From DASZIT01 sp036268775 (GTDB taxonomy: Bacteria; Actinomycetota; Acidimicrobiia; Acidimicrobiales; RAAP-2): a stretch of DNA of 64,000 bases. The translations under genes were made by a program, and so were the position numbers. The notes beneath the pieces were generated by a model. That model was not told where the DNA came from. It saw nothing but the letters and a program-made list of their open reading frames with translations, and did no database searches. Of this stretch, positions 27,050 to 34,616 are shown piece after piece. The stretch covers positions 186,001-250,000 of the forward strand of contig DATATM010000012.1 of NCBI GenBank assembly GCA_036268775.1, written 5' to 3'. Each line of letters opens with the position of its first letter. The first letter of the stretch is position 1.

Positions 27050-27742
27050 ATGTCAAGCAGTAACCCGACCATCGAGGAAATCCTTGAGGAGGTACGCGCA
27101 GCCAGAGTCAGGATCGACCAGCTCGAGGGCGTCATTGCGAACACGTTGGAGTGGCGAAATCAATCGATTAGAAAGCTTCGCCACTACTTGCCGGCAGCTG
27201 AGATCGGTCGGCGGGTGGGCTTGACCCGCCAGACGATTTACTCCGTCCTCCAAGGCGATTCTGTCGCAACACAAGAGCCCGAGCCCGAGGAGCTTCCGGC
27301 GCTTATTACCCGCTTGGTCGAATCTGCTCGCCAATTTCAGAACGTCGCCGAAGGGAAGAGCCCTGTGGCTACTCAAAATCCAGTTGGAATGCAAATGCTC
27401 GCGGACAACCTCCGATGGGCTGTGGAGTGGCTAGAAGCCATGCTCACCGAAGAACAGCGGCTCAACCAATGGACGAGCCAACTCGTCGACGACTGGTGGG
27501 CTTACGAAAACCGCCGCGACGAAGACGGGATTAAAAGTCGGCAATATCCCCATCAACAGGACATCATCATCCATCAGCTTGCGAACCGACTCGGAGTTCA
27601 CCACGCCGCGACTGTATTGAGGCTTCCTATTGAGCAGATTTTGGATGCTCTTACCAGGCCTGGCTTGGATGGGCGAACGGCGGTCGACTCCGACCTAAGC
27701 CTGATGCTGGCTGGTGGAAGCCACCCAGAGTTGGGAGTCTGA
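27050..27742 (+). CDS. HTH-like protein of unknown function in the element
   Basis: 230 aa, family not recognised. A predicted coiled coil occupies about 8-40 (IEEILEEVRAARVRIDQLEG). A helix-turn-helix-like segment, AAEIGRRVGLTRQTIYSVLQ, lies near 50-70, and a second helical segment (QLANRLGVHHAATVLRLPIEQIL) near the C-terminus. ATG 27050 is preferred because GGAG sits at the right distance; an ATG at 27038 has no usable site. Codons are less GC-biased than in the neighbouring chromosome, suggesting a different origin. It is convergent with the GIY-YIG protein. It could be a regulator of the element or a partner of that protein; this is inference. Confidence 0.75.
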   Translation: MSSSNPTIEEILEEVRAARVRIDQLEGVIANTLEWRNQSIRKLRHYLPAAEIGRRVGLTRQTIYSVLQGDSVATQEPEPEELPALITRLVESARQFQNVAEGKSPVATQNPVGMQMLADNLRWAVEWLEAMLTEEQRLNQWTSQLVDDWWAYENRRDEDGIKSRQYPHQQDIIIHQLANRLGVHHAATVLRLPIEQILDALTRPGLDGRTAVDSDLSLMLAGGSHPELGV

Positions 27743-27791
27743 TCGCGGTTGAATTTCAAGGCTCCAGTCGAGGGCAGGCGCACCTCCCTCG

Positions 27792-29390
27792 TCAAGATCC
27801 TGGCGTCGATCGGAGCTCTCGGCGCGTCGTCTCGCTCTGGCGCCACTCGAGCGCCTCGGGTTCCTCGACCCAGGTGATGATGGATGCGTCGTAGCCCAAG
27901 ATGAGGTCGCGCACCTTGGTCGGGGTGGTGCGGAAGAACTCACGGCGCTGGTTGACCAGGTTGACACGCCACTGCCCGAGCGCCTGGTGAAGCTGGGTCT
28001 CCAATGTCACGGCGTCAGCTGAGAAAACCATGGCATGGAGGTCGTAGTGGAACGGCACTGAGGCGTCGCCGAGTTCACGGACCCGGTCCATCGGGTCCAG
28101 GCGGCGAGTCAGGCCGATCTTGACCATCTCGGGTCCGAAGGCGCCGACATTGGAAATGACGTAGACATGGCCGGCGCGGATGTTGGCCGCCCGTTCGTCG
28201 ACGCCGTCGATGGATCCTTGGATCTCGGTCAACTTCTCCTCAGCTTGCTCGGCCGCCTCATGGTCACCCTTGGCATGGAGCTGGGCTGCCGCCTCGACGT
28301 AGTGGGCGTGCTCCTTGCGCAGGCGCTCGCGCTCACGCTCGAACTCGCGCTGGGCGATCTCCTCTTCGCGCAGCCTGGCCCGCTCGGCCCGCTCGCGCTC
28401 CTTCTGCTCGGCCACCTTGGCCAGGTAATCGGCCGTCAGCTCAAGCTCAGTGACCCGCAGAACGTGGTAGGCCTCGTTCACGGTGATGCTCATCGTCTTG
28501 CCGAGCTTGGAGATCGTCTCTTTGGCCTTGGTCAGCCGGGCCACCGAGGTGGCCAAGGCGTAGGGCTTCATCGAGCGCACCGCGTTGTCGGCCTCGTTGT
28601 TGTAAGCGCGGAGCATCAGCTTGGAGAACTCCCGCACCATACGGGCTCCCTCTTTCGCCGACCCGTTGACGGTCCAGTTCTGGGCACCGGTGACGGCCGT
28701 GCCGGCCTTGACCGCCGCTTTGATCTGATCTGAGAGTTGGGCCAGCTGGGTCTTGTAGGCCGGGGCGTCGGTAAGAGGGTGGCGGTACTCGTACACGCCG
28801 ACCTCTTGGAGGATGGCGGTTTCGCGGGTCTCGACCACCTGCGATTGCAGCTCGGTCAGCTCTGCGCGCAGACCCGCACTCTCGCTCTGAAGCTCTCGGA
28901 GCTGTGTTGTCTCGGCCACCAGCGCGTCGCGCTGGGAGCGCAACGAGGCCACTTCGGCCCGTAGGGCCTCAAGCTGCTGCTTCTCCGCACCCAGCGTCGC
29001 TACTTCAGCGCGTAGGGGCACCACAGCCGAGTTCAGCGCTGTTTGTTCGGCTTGGAGTCCTGGGAGTTCCACTCTGAGCTGGGCTATCTCGCGTTGGAGT
29101 GCATCCCGCTCGGGCACACCGTAGAAAGCAATGACCGCATTGAGGCGCGAGACCTCTTCCTCAAGCTCGCGCTTGCCGCCGAAGAGCCGGTGGTGAGGTT
29201 CGACCGGCGCCGGCGTCTGAGCAGCCGTTGGTGGCTCCGGTAGCCCCGGTATTGGCGCCGGTGCCTGCTCTGGCGGCCGCAGTGGTGCTGACGGAGGAGG
29301 CGGTGCCCAGCGGGTCCCGTCCCACCACAGGAAGGCCGCCGGGTTGTTGGGATTGGAGTACCAGCCTGCGGGAGCTGCTCGGGTCGTCAT
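27792..29390 (-). CDS. DUF2510 - coiled coil - DUF4041 - GIY-YIG (T5orf172/MUG113) protein
   Basis: 532 aa. Residues 1-30 are a DUF2510-type segment (PAGWYSNPNNPAAFLWWDGTRW), followed by a Pro-rich linker. A long coiled coil spans about 75-180 (leucine-rich repeats of RAEVASLRSQRDALVAET). A DUF4041-like region at about 190-330 includes MVREFSKLMLRAYNNEADNAV. A charged helix is followed by a C-terminal GIY-YIG-like nuclease domain (GHVYVISNVGAFGPEMVKIGLTRR ... LETQLHQAL ... NQRREFF). DUF4041-T5orf172 proteins occur in phages and mobile islands, and some GIY-YIG members act in host defence. The DUF2510 fusion looks actinobacterial. Nuclease activity is inferred. Confidence 0.82.
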   Translation of the reverse strand: MTTRAAPAGWYSNPNNPAAFLWWDGTRWAPPPPSAPLRPPEQAPAPIPGLPEPPTAAQTPAPVEPHHRLFGGKRELEEEVSRLNAVIAFYGVPERDALQREIAQLRVELPGLQAEQTALNSAVVPLRAEVATLGAEKQQLEALRAEVASLRSQRDALVAETTQLRELQSESAGLRAELTELQSQVVETRETAILQEVGVYEYRHPLTDAPAYKTQLAQLSDQIKAAVKAGTAVTGAQNWTVNGSAKEGARMVREFSKLMLRAYNNEADNAVRSMKPYALATSVARLTKAKETISKLGKTMSITVNEAYHVLRVTELELTADYLAKVAEQKERERAERARLREEEIAQREFERERERLRKEHAHYVEAAAQLHAKGDHEAAEQAEEKLTEIQGSIDGVDERAANIRAGHVYVISNVGAFGPEMVKIGLTRRLDPMDRVRELGDASVPFHYDLHAMVFSADAVTLETQLHQALGQWRVNLVNQRREFFRTTPTKVRDLILGYDASIITWVEEPEALEWRQSETTRRELRSTPGS

Positions 29391-29599
29391 CGTGCTCGCC
29401 TCGCCTCTGTAGATCTACCGGGCAATGCTCGCGCACAGATGGCTCTGCCGCTCGGGCCGGCTCCCGGTGGTATCGGATTACCGGGAGCGTCTGGACGAGT
29501 GCCAACGAGCGATCGCTATAGCGGTGATTCGATTCGTGTCCCACTCCCAGCGTTGTGGGGCGGGCCCTTCTTTCGGGAATGGGGATACTCTGTGGTTGG

Positions 29600-30756
29600 A
29601 TGCCGTGCAGTCGAATCGTCTGGAGAGCCATTGCAGTTCTGCTCTTAAGTGTGGCAACGGTGCTAATCATCGGGCTCGCACCCTCGGCGAACAGCCGAGC
29701 CGATGCAGCATCGGGTGGGGGTGCATCCGCCCCACCAGTGGTGGGGATAGCAGGGACCCCGAAGGGGGTGGCTACTGGTGGACTGACATCTTCGGCGACG
29801 TGTTCCCGATCGGCGACGCTGGCTGGTTCGGATCAATGACGAGTCAACCCCTCAATGCTCAGATCACCCACATTGTTGCTACTCCTGATGGGAAGGGTTA
29901 CTGGCTTGTAGCCGGAGACGGAGGAATATTCGCGTTTGGAGACGCCGGGTTCTTCGGTTCGATGGGTGGGCAACACCTCAACGCTCCAGTTGTTGACCTC
30001 GCCCCTGCCCCAAGCGGGAGAGGCTATTGGTTGGTGGCTGCCGACGGCGGTGTGTTTGCCTTTGGAGACGCCGTTTTCCGGGGCTCGATGGCTGGAGCGC
30101 CCCTGAACAAGCCCATCGTCGGCATCGGCGCCGACAACGCTACTGGCGGCTATTGGGAAGTAGCTTCCGACGGAGGAGTTTTTGCTATCGGTGCGCCATT
30201 CCTGGGATCAACCGGTCAACTGTCACTCGTTAGTCCCGTTAATGGGATGGCCGTGACTTCTGACAGTCATGGGTACTGGTTCGTGGCTTCAGACGGTGGC
30301 GTCTTCGCTTTCGGGGACGCTGCGTTCCAAGGATCGCTAGCTGGGCAGCCGCTCAATGCCCCCGTTGTTGGTATGGCCGCTGACTTCGCCACCGGTGGTT
30401 ACCGCCTACTCAGATCCGATGGAACCGTGTTTGGCTTCAACGCGCTAACCGGACGTGCCCTCCCGGTGACAGTGACATCGGTAACCGCCACCACGACTCC
30501 ATATGACCCCACACACGCATCTGCGGGCTATCCCGCCGAGCAAGTCAACTTCACCGTTGGCGGCTCTCCCACAGGCAGTCTTACGTGCCAGATTGTCATC
30601 CTGTACAACGGAACGGTCGTTGGGAGCGCTACTTATGGGAGGGGTCTCCCGGCTGGAAGTCCTTCCTCGCTTCAAGAGTCCGCGACCGTTGACGTTTCTG
30701 GCGACAATTTCGACGGGAATCCGTCCAATGCACATGTGACCTGCTCCACGCCGTAA
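29600..30756 (+). pseudogene. Secreted propeller-repeat protein, frameshifted in a G5 run
   Basis: One frame encodes a signal peptide (IVWRAIAVLLLSVATVLIIGLAPSA) from about ATG 29600. A second frame carries about six copies of a ~42-aa repeat with GYWLVAxDGGVFAFGDAxFxGS and LNxPVVG. The frames join if one G is added to the GGGGG at 29764-29768, so the gene appears to have lost one base there. The C-terminal ~95 residues resemble a secreted Ig-like domain (NFTVGGSPTGSLTCQIVI). Such repeats are common in secreted Acidimicrobiia proteins. It may be a pseudogene, a sequencing error, or a length-variable run; the second frame alone has no signal peptide. Confidence 0.75.
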
Positions 30757-30830
30757 GCCCGAGTGGTCCTGGAGTGTGGCTGCAACTCCGAGTATGGCTC
30801 CCTCAACCGGCGTTGTGGGACACCCTCCCG

Positions 30831-31046
30831 TCAGCCCGGAATCGCCTCGACCGCAATAAAGTCAGGCCCCCGGCGCTCACACCGCACTGTGGAGCCAGGG
30901 GCTATGGCCCAGGTCTGGTCCTCGGGCGACGATTCAGGAAGCACGTGTAGTCCATTGGGCAGCCGCTTCGCTATTACAGGTGCCCACACCTGAACGCCTT
31001 CATCCAGCAGCTCGATAAGGATTACATCGTTCTCGGCCATGATCAA
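30831..31046 (-). CDS. Small hypothetical protein (71 aa)
   Basis: The core NDVILIELLDEGVQVWAPVIAKRL and ...WAIAPGSTVRCERRG has the look of small actinobacterial proteins with a LLDEGxxVWxPV motif, whose function is unknown. GGAGG lies 5 nt before a TTG (31046) and 11 nt before ATG 31040, so either could be the start. It is cargo of the element. Confidence 0.6.
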   Translation of the reverse strand: MIMAENDVILIELLDEGVQVWAPVIAKRLPNGLHVLPESSPEDQTWAIAPGSTVRCERRGPDFIAVEAIPG

Positions 31047-31083
31047 TCATGCCTCCGTACCGGAGAGGGGGCGCACTTAATCA

Positions 31084-31302
31084 GTGGGGATAGGTTGCCT
31101 GCGTGGGGATTGCGGAGCAGATCAACCGACCGGAGAGCCGGACGACGATCGGATGCTCGATGCCTGGGACCGCCTGGCAAGCGCAGACCCAGACCTGCGC
31201 CGTGATCTGGGGATTGTTCTTGGGTCGTTCTCCCGCTCCTTGACCGACGTCATGGCGCGACTCGTGGAACTTGTCGAATACATCGATCGGAACGGCAGTT
31301 AG
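31084..31302 (+). CDS. Possible small helical protein (72 aa)
   Basis: The frame from GTG 31084, or from ATG 31153, encodes a mostly helical acidic protein (MLDAWDRLASADPDLRRDLGIVLGSF...). Third codon positions are GC-rich in this frame, which favours coding, but there is no good ribosome-binding site and no recognised family. Confidence 0.35.
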   Translation: MGIGCLRGDCGADQPTGEPDDDRMLDAWDRLASADPDLRRDLGIVLGSFSRSLTDVMARLVELVEYIDRNGS

Positions 31303-31355
31303 TAAGTGTGGCGGCCTTCGGACCGCCACCGGAGATCTCGTGGCCGGAACCAGCC

Positions 31356-31802
31356 CTACATCAGACCCGACCCGGCTAACTGTCCCGAAATTTCTCCATC
31401 GATCCAAATATGCCAACCCTCGTATCGTGGATCTGGAAGAACTTCAAGAGCAGCGCCGTTCGCAAACGAAATGCGCAAGGTGGCGTCAGGGGTAGCATTC
31501 GCTTCCGCAACCACCGCATGAAAGAGCGAGACAAGTTCATTCATCCCTGTTGGCTCCCATCCGACCACGTAGGGCCTGAATTCGACTTTTGTCGGAGCGT
31601 CACTTTGCGAAGTACATACGGTGAAGTCCTTCTCGATCGTCAATTCGTACCGTCGCCCCTTGCCGAAATTGATCCGAACCGCACCGTTTAGAAGGACCTC
31701 GGAGACCTCCACACCAGCAAGCTCTTCATATCTGATCCCGTCATCCTCGGTTTTGTTAGCCACAACTCCACACTGCCGGAATCCGTCACAGAGAGCAATC
31801 AT
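31356..31802 (-). CDS. DUF6188-like hypothetical protein
   Basis: 148 aa from ATG 31802, which has GAGG at good spacing; the frame is open to 32006 but would overlap the upstream lipoprotein gene. It contains LRISFANGAALEVLPDPRYEGWHIW, similar in layout to DUF6188 proteins (a C-terminal strand with PDPxYExW). These are small actinobacterial proteins of unknown function. It is probably cotranscribed with the lipoprotein just upstream. Confidence 0.6.
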   Translation of the reverse strand: MIALCDGFRQCGVVANKTEDDGIRYEELAGVEVSEVLLNGAVRINFGKGRRYELTIEKDFTVCTSQSDAPTKVEFRPYVVGWEPTGMNELVSLFHAVVAEANATPDATLRISFANGAALEVLPDPRYEGWHIWIDGEISGQLAGSGLM

Positions 31803-31840
31803 GCCGCCTCTGCCCTCCAAAGCCGTTAGGTGACAGTCGA

Positions 31841-32200
31841 CTATGAACAGCGTTTTCCGCTGTCCACTTGCCATGTACCATCCGATCCCCACAGGACATG
31901 CAATATGGTCTTGCCGGAGTACACGGTCGCACCCTGAACGTTGCGGTTCGCCTCGCGCCATCCCCCTGTTGGGATATTCGGCACACCGCCATGAATGGCG
32001 AACCACCCGGCTGCTTTCACCGGTGACGCCTGACCGCCCTGGTCAGAGGCAAGGGAAAGTTCAAACCCCGAAAAGTTGGAGCAGATCGGCGGTCGAGTCG
32101 GTGTCGGGGAGGCTGTCGCACTGCATGCCCCAAGACCAACTGAAGCCAACAGCGCTACCAGAGCAGACGACCATTTGCCCACGCTCACAGAATCCCACAT
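31841..32200 (-). CDS. Small lipoprotein of the element
   Basis: 119 aa with a signal peptide and lipobox LGAC (Cys26), then a Ser/Thr/Pro stretch and a small domain with two further cysteines. No family is recognised. ATG 32200 lacks a clear ribosome-binding site; GTG codons at residues 5 and 7 are alternatives that still leave a short signal peptide. A hairpin (32209-32230) sits just upstream. Cell-surface cargo of unknown role. Confidence 0.6.
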   Translation of the reverse strand: MWDSVSVGKWSSALVALLASVGLGACSATASPTPTRPPICSNFSGFELSLASDQGGQASPVKAAGWFAIHGGVPNIPTGGWREANRNVQGATVYSGKTILHVLWGSDGTWQVDSGKRCS

Positions 32201-32595
32201 GTAATGCGCTGACGTCCGGCTCGACGTCAGAACGACCTGGATGTGCCGGTCTGTCCCACCGACCCGGTGTTGGGGGGCAGGTCAATGGGATCTTGGCAGC
32301 AAATGGATCAAGCGGGATACTGGGCAGCGTGGAAAAGTCCCTGACGGCACCAACCGGCTATCTGGATAGGTGTCGCTGGGCGGTGACTCACCTGCTGCCT
32401 AGGCGCAGCGAGGTCCGTTCCGTGCTTGCTCCTGGCGACCTCTCGGCACGCCTAATCGCCGAGACGGAGCCCCTTCGAGCCAGGGAAAGAATCGGAGAAG
32501 ATTTGGGGATCGTGCGAGGGCATGACCGGGTAATCGGCACGGTGAACCCGAGGGGCCGATTCTCCTTCTATTCCCGGACGGAAAACGAAGGGCGT
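32201..32595. other. Non-coding stretch in the element
   Basis: This 395-bp gap between the divergent lipoprotein and membrane-protein genes holds the inverted repeat at 32209-32230. No other gene or structure is evident. Confidence 0.5.
32209..32230. promoter_or_regulatory. 8-bp perfect inverted repeat upstream of the lipoprotein gene
   Basis: CTGACGTC / GACGTCAG with a 6-nt spacer lies 9 bp before the lipoprotein start. Each arm contains GACGTC, so it may be an operator or an mRNA hairpin near the start. Confidence 0.3.
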
Positions 32596-32949
32596 ATGAG
32601 CAGCCTCGCCCGGCCTCATCTCAAAGGAGAGTTGGCTGCCGACGAACTTGGGACCACGGTTCGGTCCTTCCTGAGTACCTGGGGTGCCTGGGTGGTCGGG
32701 CTTGTCTCCGTGGTTCTGGGAGTTCTGTTCCTGCTGCTGTCTGCCGGTCTGGCGCTGGGTCATGTGACGTATGACCCGGCTGGACATCACTCGCTGGCAG
32801 TGCCCTTCCTGTGGGTTGGGCTGGGCTGCTTGGGGGGCGGGCTGTTCGTATTTCTGGTGTGCGTTTCATACGTAGCCGAACAAACCATCGTCTTGGAACG
32901 ATGGCTTGCGAACGTTCTCGGAGAATTGGCCAGGATGGACTGGGACTAA
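32596..32949 (+). CDS. Small two-helix membrane protein
   Basis: 117 aa with two hydrophobic helices (VVGLVSVVLGVLFLLLSAGL and FLWVGLGCLGGGLFVFLVCV) and short charged ends. Not recognised. ATG 32596 is the first internal start that fits the membrane topology; the longer open frame upstream is unlikely to be coding. It is the last gene before the distal att site. Confidence 0.6.
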   Translation: MSSLARPHLKGELAADELGTTVRSFLSTWGAWVVGLVSVVLGVLFLLLSAGLALGHVTYDPAGHHSLAVPFLWVGLGCLGGGLFVFLVCVSYVAEQTIVLERWLANVLGELARMDWD

Positions 32950-33059
32950 CCGGCTTGCCCTAGCCCGAAAGTGCCGGTAGGTGACGGTCCGACAACAAGC
33001 CAGAATCGGTTGGCCGCAACGTGTCGAAAGGCCGGGCTCAGCGCTGAAGGGACGGCTCC

Positions 33060-33079
33060 ATCGCGCGTCTATCGCGCGT
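33060..33079 (+). repeat. Candidate integrase arm sites, distal side
   Basis: Two copies of ATCGCGCGT spaced 11 bp in direct orientation, about 93 bp inside the distal att core. This matches the pair at 25050-25069 in sequence, spacing and orientation. Confidence 0.5.
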
Positions 33080-33172
33080 GCGCTGCGGTTCGGGGGTGTG
33101 CGCTTAAGGTTCCGAAGCGCTCTGACCTGCTGTGAATGTCCGTCAGTGTCCGCCCAAATACCCGTCGATCCG

Positions 33173-33237
33173 ACTGATAATGCTGAGGTCGGAAGTGCGA
33201 TTCTTCCTAGCCCCACCCGAGTCCTCCTGGTCAGAGC
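33173..33237 (+). repeat. att core direct repeat, distal side (attR)
   Basis: Second copy of the 65-bp core, holding only the tRNA 3' half plus flank. The single T-loop change (T to G) is consistent with loss of selection on the displaced half. Sequence similarity stops abruptly at both repeat ends. Confidence 0.9.
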
Positions 33238-33342
33238 CTTCACGCCTGACACTTGTTTCGTGGGTGTGGCGGTTCTTCGGTCCAACCCGGCGTTCGAGGC
33301 TACCCGCAACGGGGCACCGGTTGGCGGGTACGTCGAGTGGGG

Positions 33343-33452
33343 TCAGAGGCTCTCGATGAGACCGCCGTCGATGATGTAGTCGACACCGGTGACGTTGGCG
33401 CTTCGATCGCTGGCAAGAAAGACAACGAGGTCGGCGACTCGTAAGACGATCT
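33343..33452 (-). pseudogene. 3' fragment of a short-chain dehydrogenase
   Basis: The minus strand reads ADLVVFLASDRSANVTGVDYIIDGGLIESL and a stop at 33343. This is the typical SDR C-terminus, with the ...GVDYIIDGGL strand. No SDR N-terminus is present upstream; the ligase gene follows. It is a remnant just outside the element. Confidence 0.7.
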
Positions 33453-33538
33453 CATCGATCCGATAAACAGATCGTGTCGCGATGCGCATCCACCTGCTTC
33501 CAACCGACGGCCCGTTGGCGAGGTCTGTCGACGCCTGT

Positions 33539-34477
33539 TTACTGGGGGCGCTCCCGGACGACCTCCCCCGGTCTTTTGTCGTCGCGGAGTCCGAGAAAGC
33601 GGGGTTGCCGCAGCCGAGCGTCGTTCGTCCATTCGGCGAACCCGATCTGAGCGACCAGTTTGGGCTGGGTCCAGTGGGTGCCGCGGGGGATGGGTCGAGC
33701 GTCGACAAACGCCGGCTCTGCCGTTTCCAGTTTCCGCAGCCGGTTACCGAGGTCGTGGAGCGTGGCTGTGGTGTAGCCGGTGCCGACCTTGCCGGCGTAG
33801 CGGAGGGAGCCCTCTTCGTAATAACCGACGAGCAGGGCACCAAAGTCCGTCCGGCTGCCGGCGGGATCGGTGTAGCCGCCGATAACGAACTCCTGCTCCC
33901 AGACGCACTTCAGCTTCAGCCAGTCCTTCGAGCGGCCGGCGACGTAGGGCGCGTCGGCCCGCTTGGCGATCAGCCCCTCCCAGCCGGATCGGCAGGCCGC
34001 CTCGAATCGTCGCTGGGAGTCGTCATGCCAGGCCTCGGTCGGCTGCAACGCCGAGCTGGACCGGATTGCCTTCGTCAGTCGGGCCCGGCGCTCGACGAAT
34101 GGCCGGCCGGTGAGATCCTCGCCGTCGACTTCCAGGAGGTCGAAGACGCAGTAGACGACCGGGAACTTGGCCACCTGCTCGGGAGACGGGTGGCTGGTCC
34201 CGAGACGCTGCTGGAGTCGGGTGAAGGACGTCTGGTCACCGTCGTAGGCCACCACTTCGCCATCGAGCAGGAGGTCCCGGGAATGCTGAGCCGCCACCGC
34301 GGCACGGACCTCGGGATAGGTGGAGGTGAGGTCCTTGCCGGTACGGGACTCGAGCCGCACGTCGCTGCCCGCCTTGCGGGCGACGCAGCGCTCGCCGTCG
34401 AACTTGCGCTCCAAGAGCCAGTCGTCGCCGAAATCTCGACGGTCGGTCAGTGTGGCCAACATGAGCGGAATCGCCAT
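33539..34477 (-). CDS. ATP-dependent DNA ligase (LigD-ligase-type, stand-alone)
   Basis: 312-aa ATP-dependent ligase. Motif I ERKFDGER places the adenylated Lys at 25. Motif III LLDGEVVAYD and motif IV EGLIAKRADAPY follow, then motif V WLKLKC and the OB-fold part (VIGGYTDPAGSRTDFGALLVGYYE). The domain layout matches the ligase part of LigD or LigC-type enzymes, without the polymerase and nuclease domains. It seals breaks, possibly in base-excision or end-joining repair; no Ku gene is visible here. The start ATG 34477 gives the normal N-terminus. Confidence 0.93.
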   Translation of the reverse strand: MAIPLMLATLTDRRDFGDDWLLERKFDGERCVARKAGSDVRLESRTGKDLTSTYPEVRAAVAAQHSRDLLLDGEVVAYDGDQTSFTRLQQRLGTSHPSPEQVAKFPVVYCVFDLLEVDGEDLTGRPFVERRARLTKAIRSSSALQPTEAWHDDSQRRFEAACRSGWEGLIAKRADAPYVAGRSKDWLKLKCVWEQEFVIGGYTDPAGSRTDFGALLVGYYEEGSLRYAGKVGTGYTTATLHDLGNRLRKLETAEPAFVDARPIPRGTHWTQPKLVAQIGFAEWTNDARLRQPRFLGLRDDKRPGEVVRERPQ

Positions 34478-34616
34478 GCCAACATCGTTTCACGATGACG
34501 TCGAGCCCCACACGTCGACGAGAGCCGGTGCTTGAATAGGGACGTTCGGCGATCGAACTCCGATCTCCAGGGGGAGGACCGTTAGTGATCACGTCAACGC
34601 CACCGCGGCTGCAGCC

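Larger units (their letters stand above)
24947..33237. mobile_element. Integrated element at tRNA-Ile, about 8.3 kb
   Basis: The element is bounded by 65-bp direct repeats with one mismatch (24947-25011 and 33173-33237). A tyrosine integrase and an excisionase-like gene lie next to the tRNA copy. Inside are an HTH-like gene, a DUF4041/GIY-YIG protein, a broken propeller protein and small unknown genes. No capsid, terminase, relaxase or replication gene is visible, so it resembles a small integrative or satellite-type island rather than a full prophage or ICE. Confidence 0.88.

Noticed and set aside
33482..34498. Plus-strand 338-aa frame
   Set aside because: Shadow of the DNA ligase gene on the minus strand.
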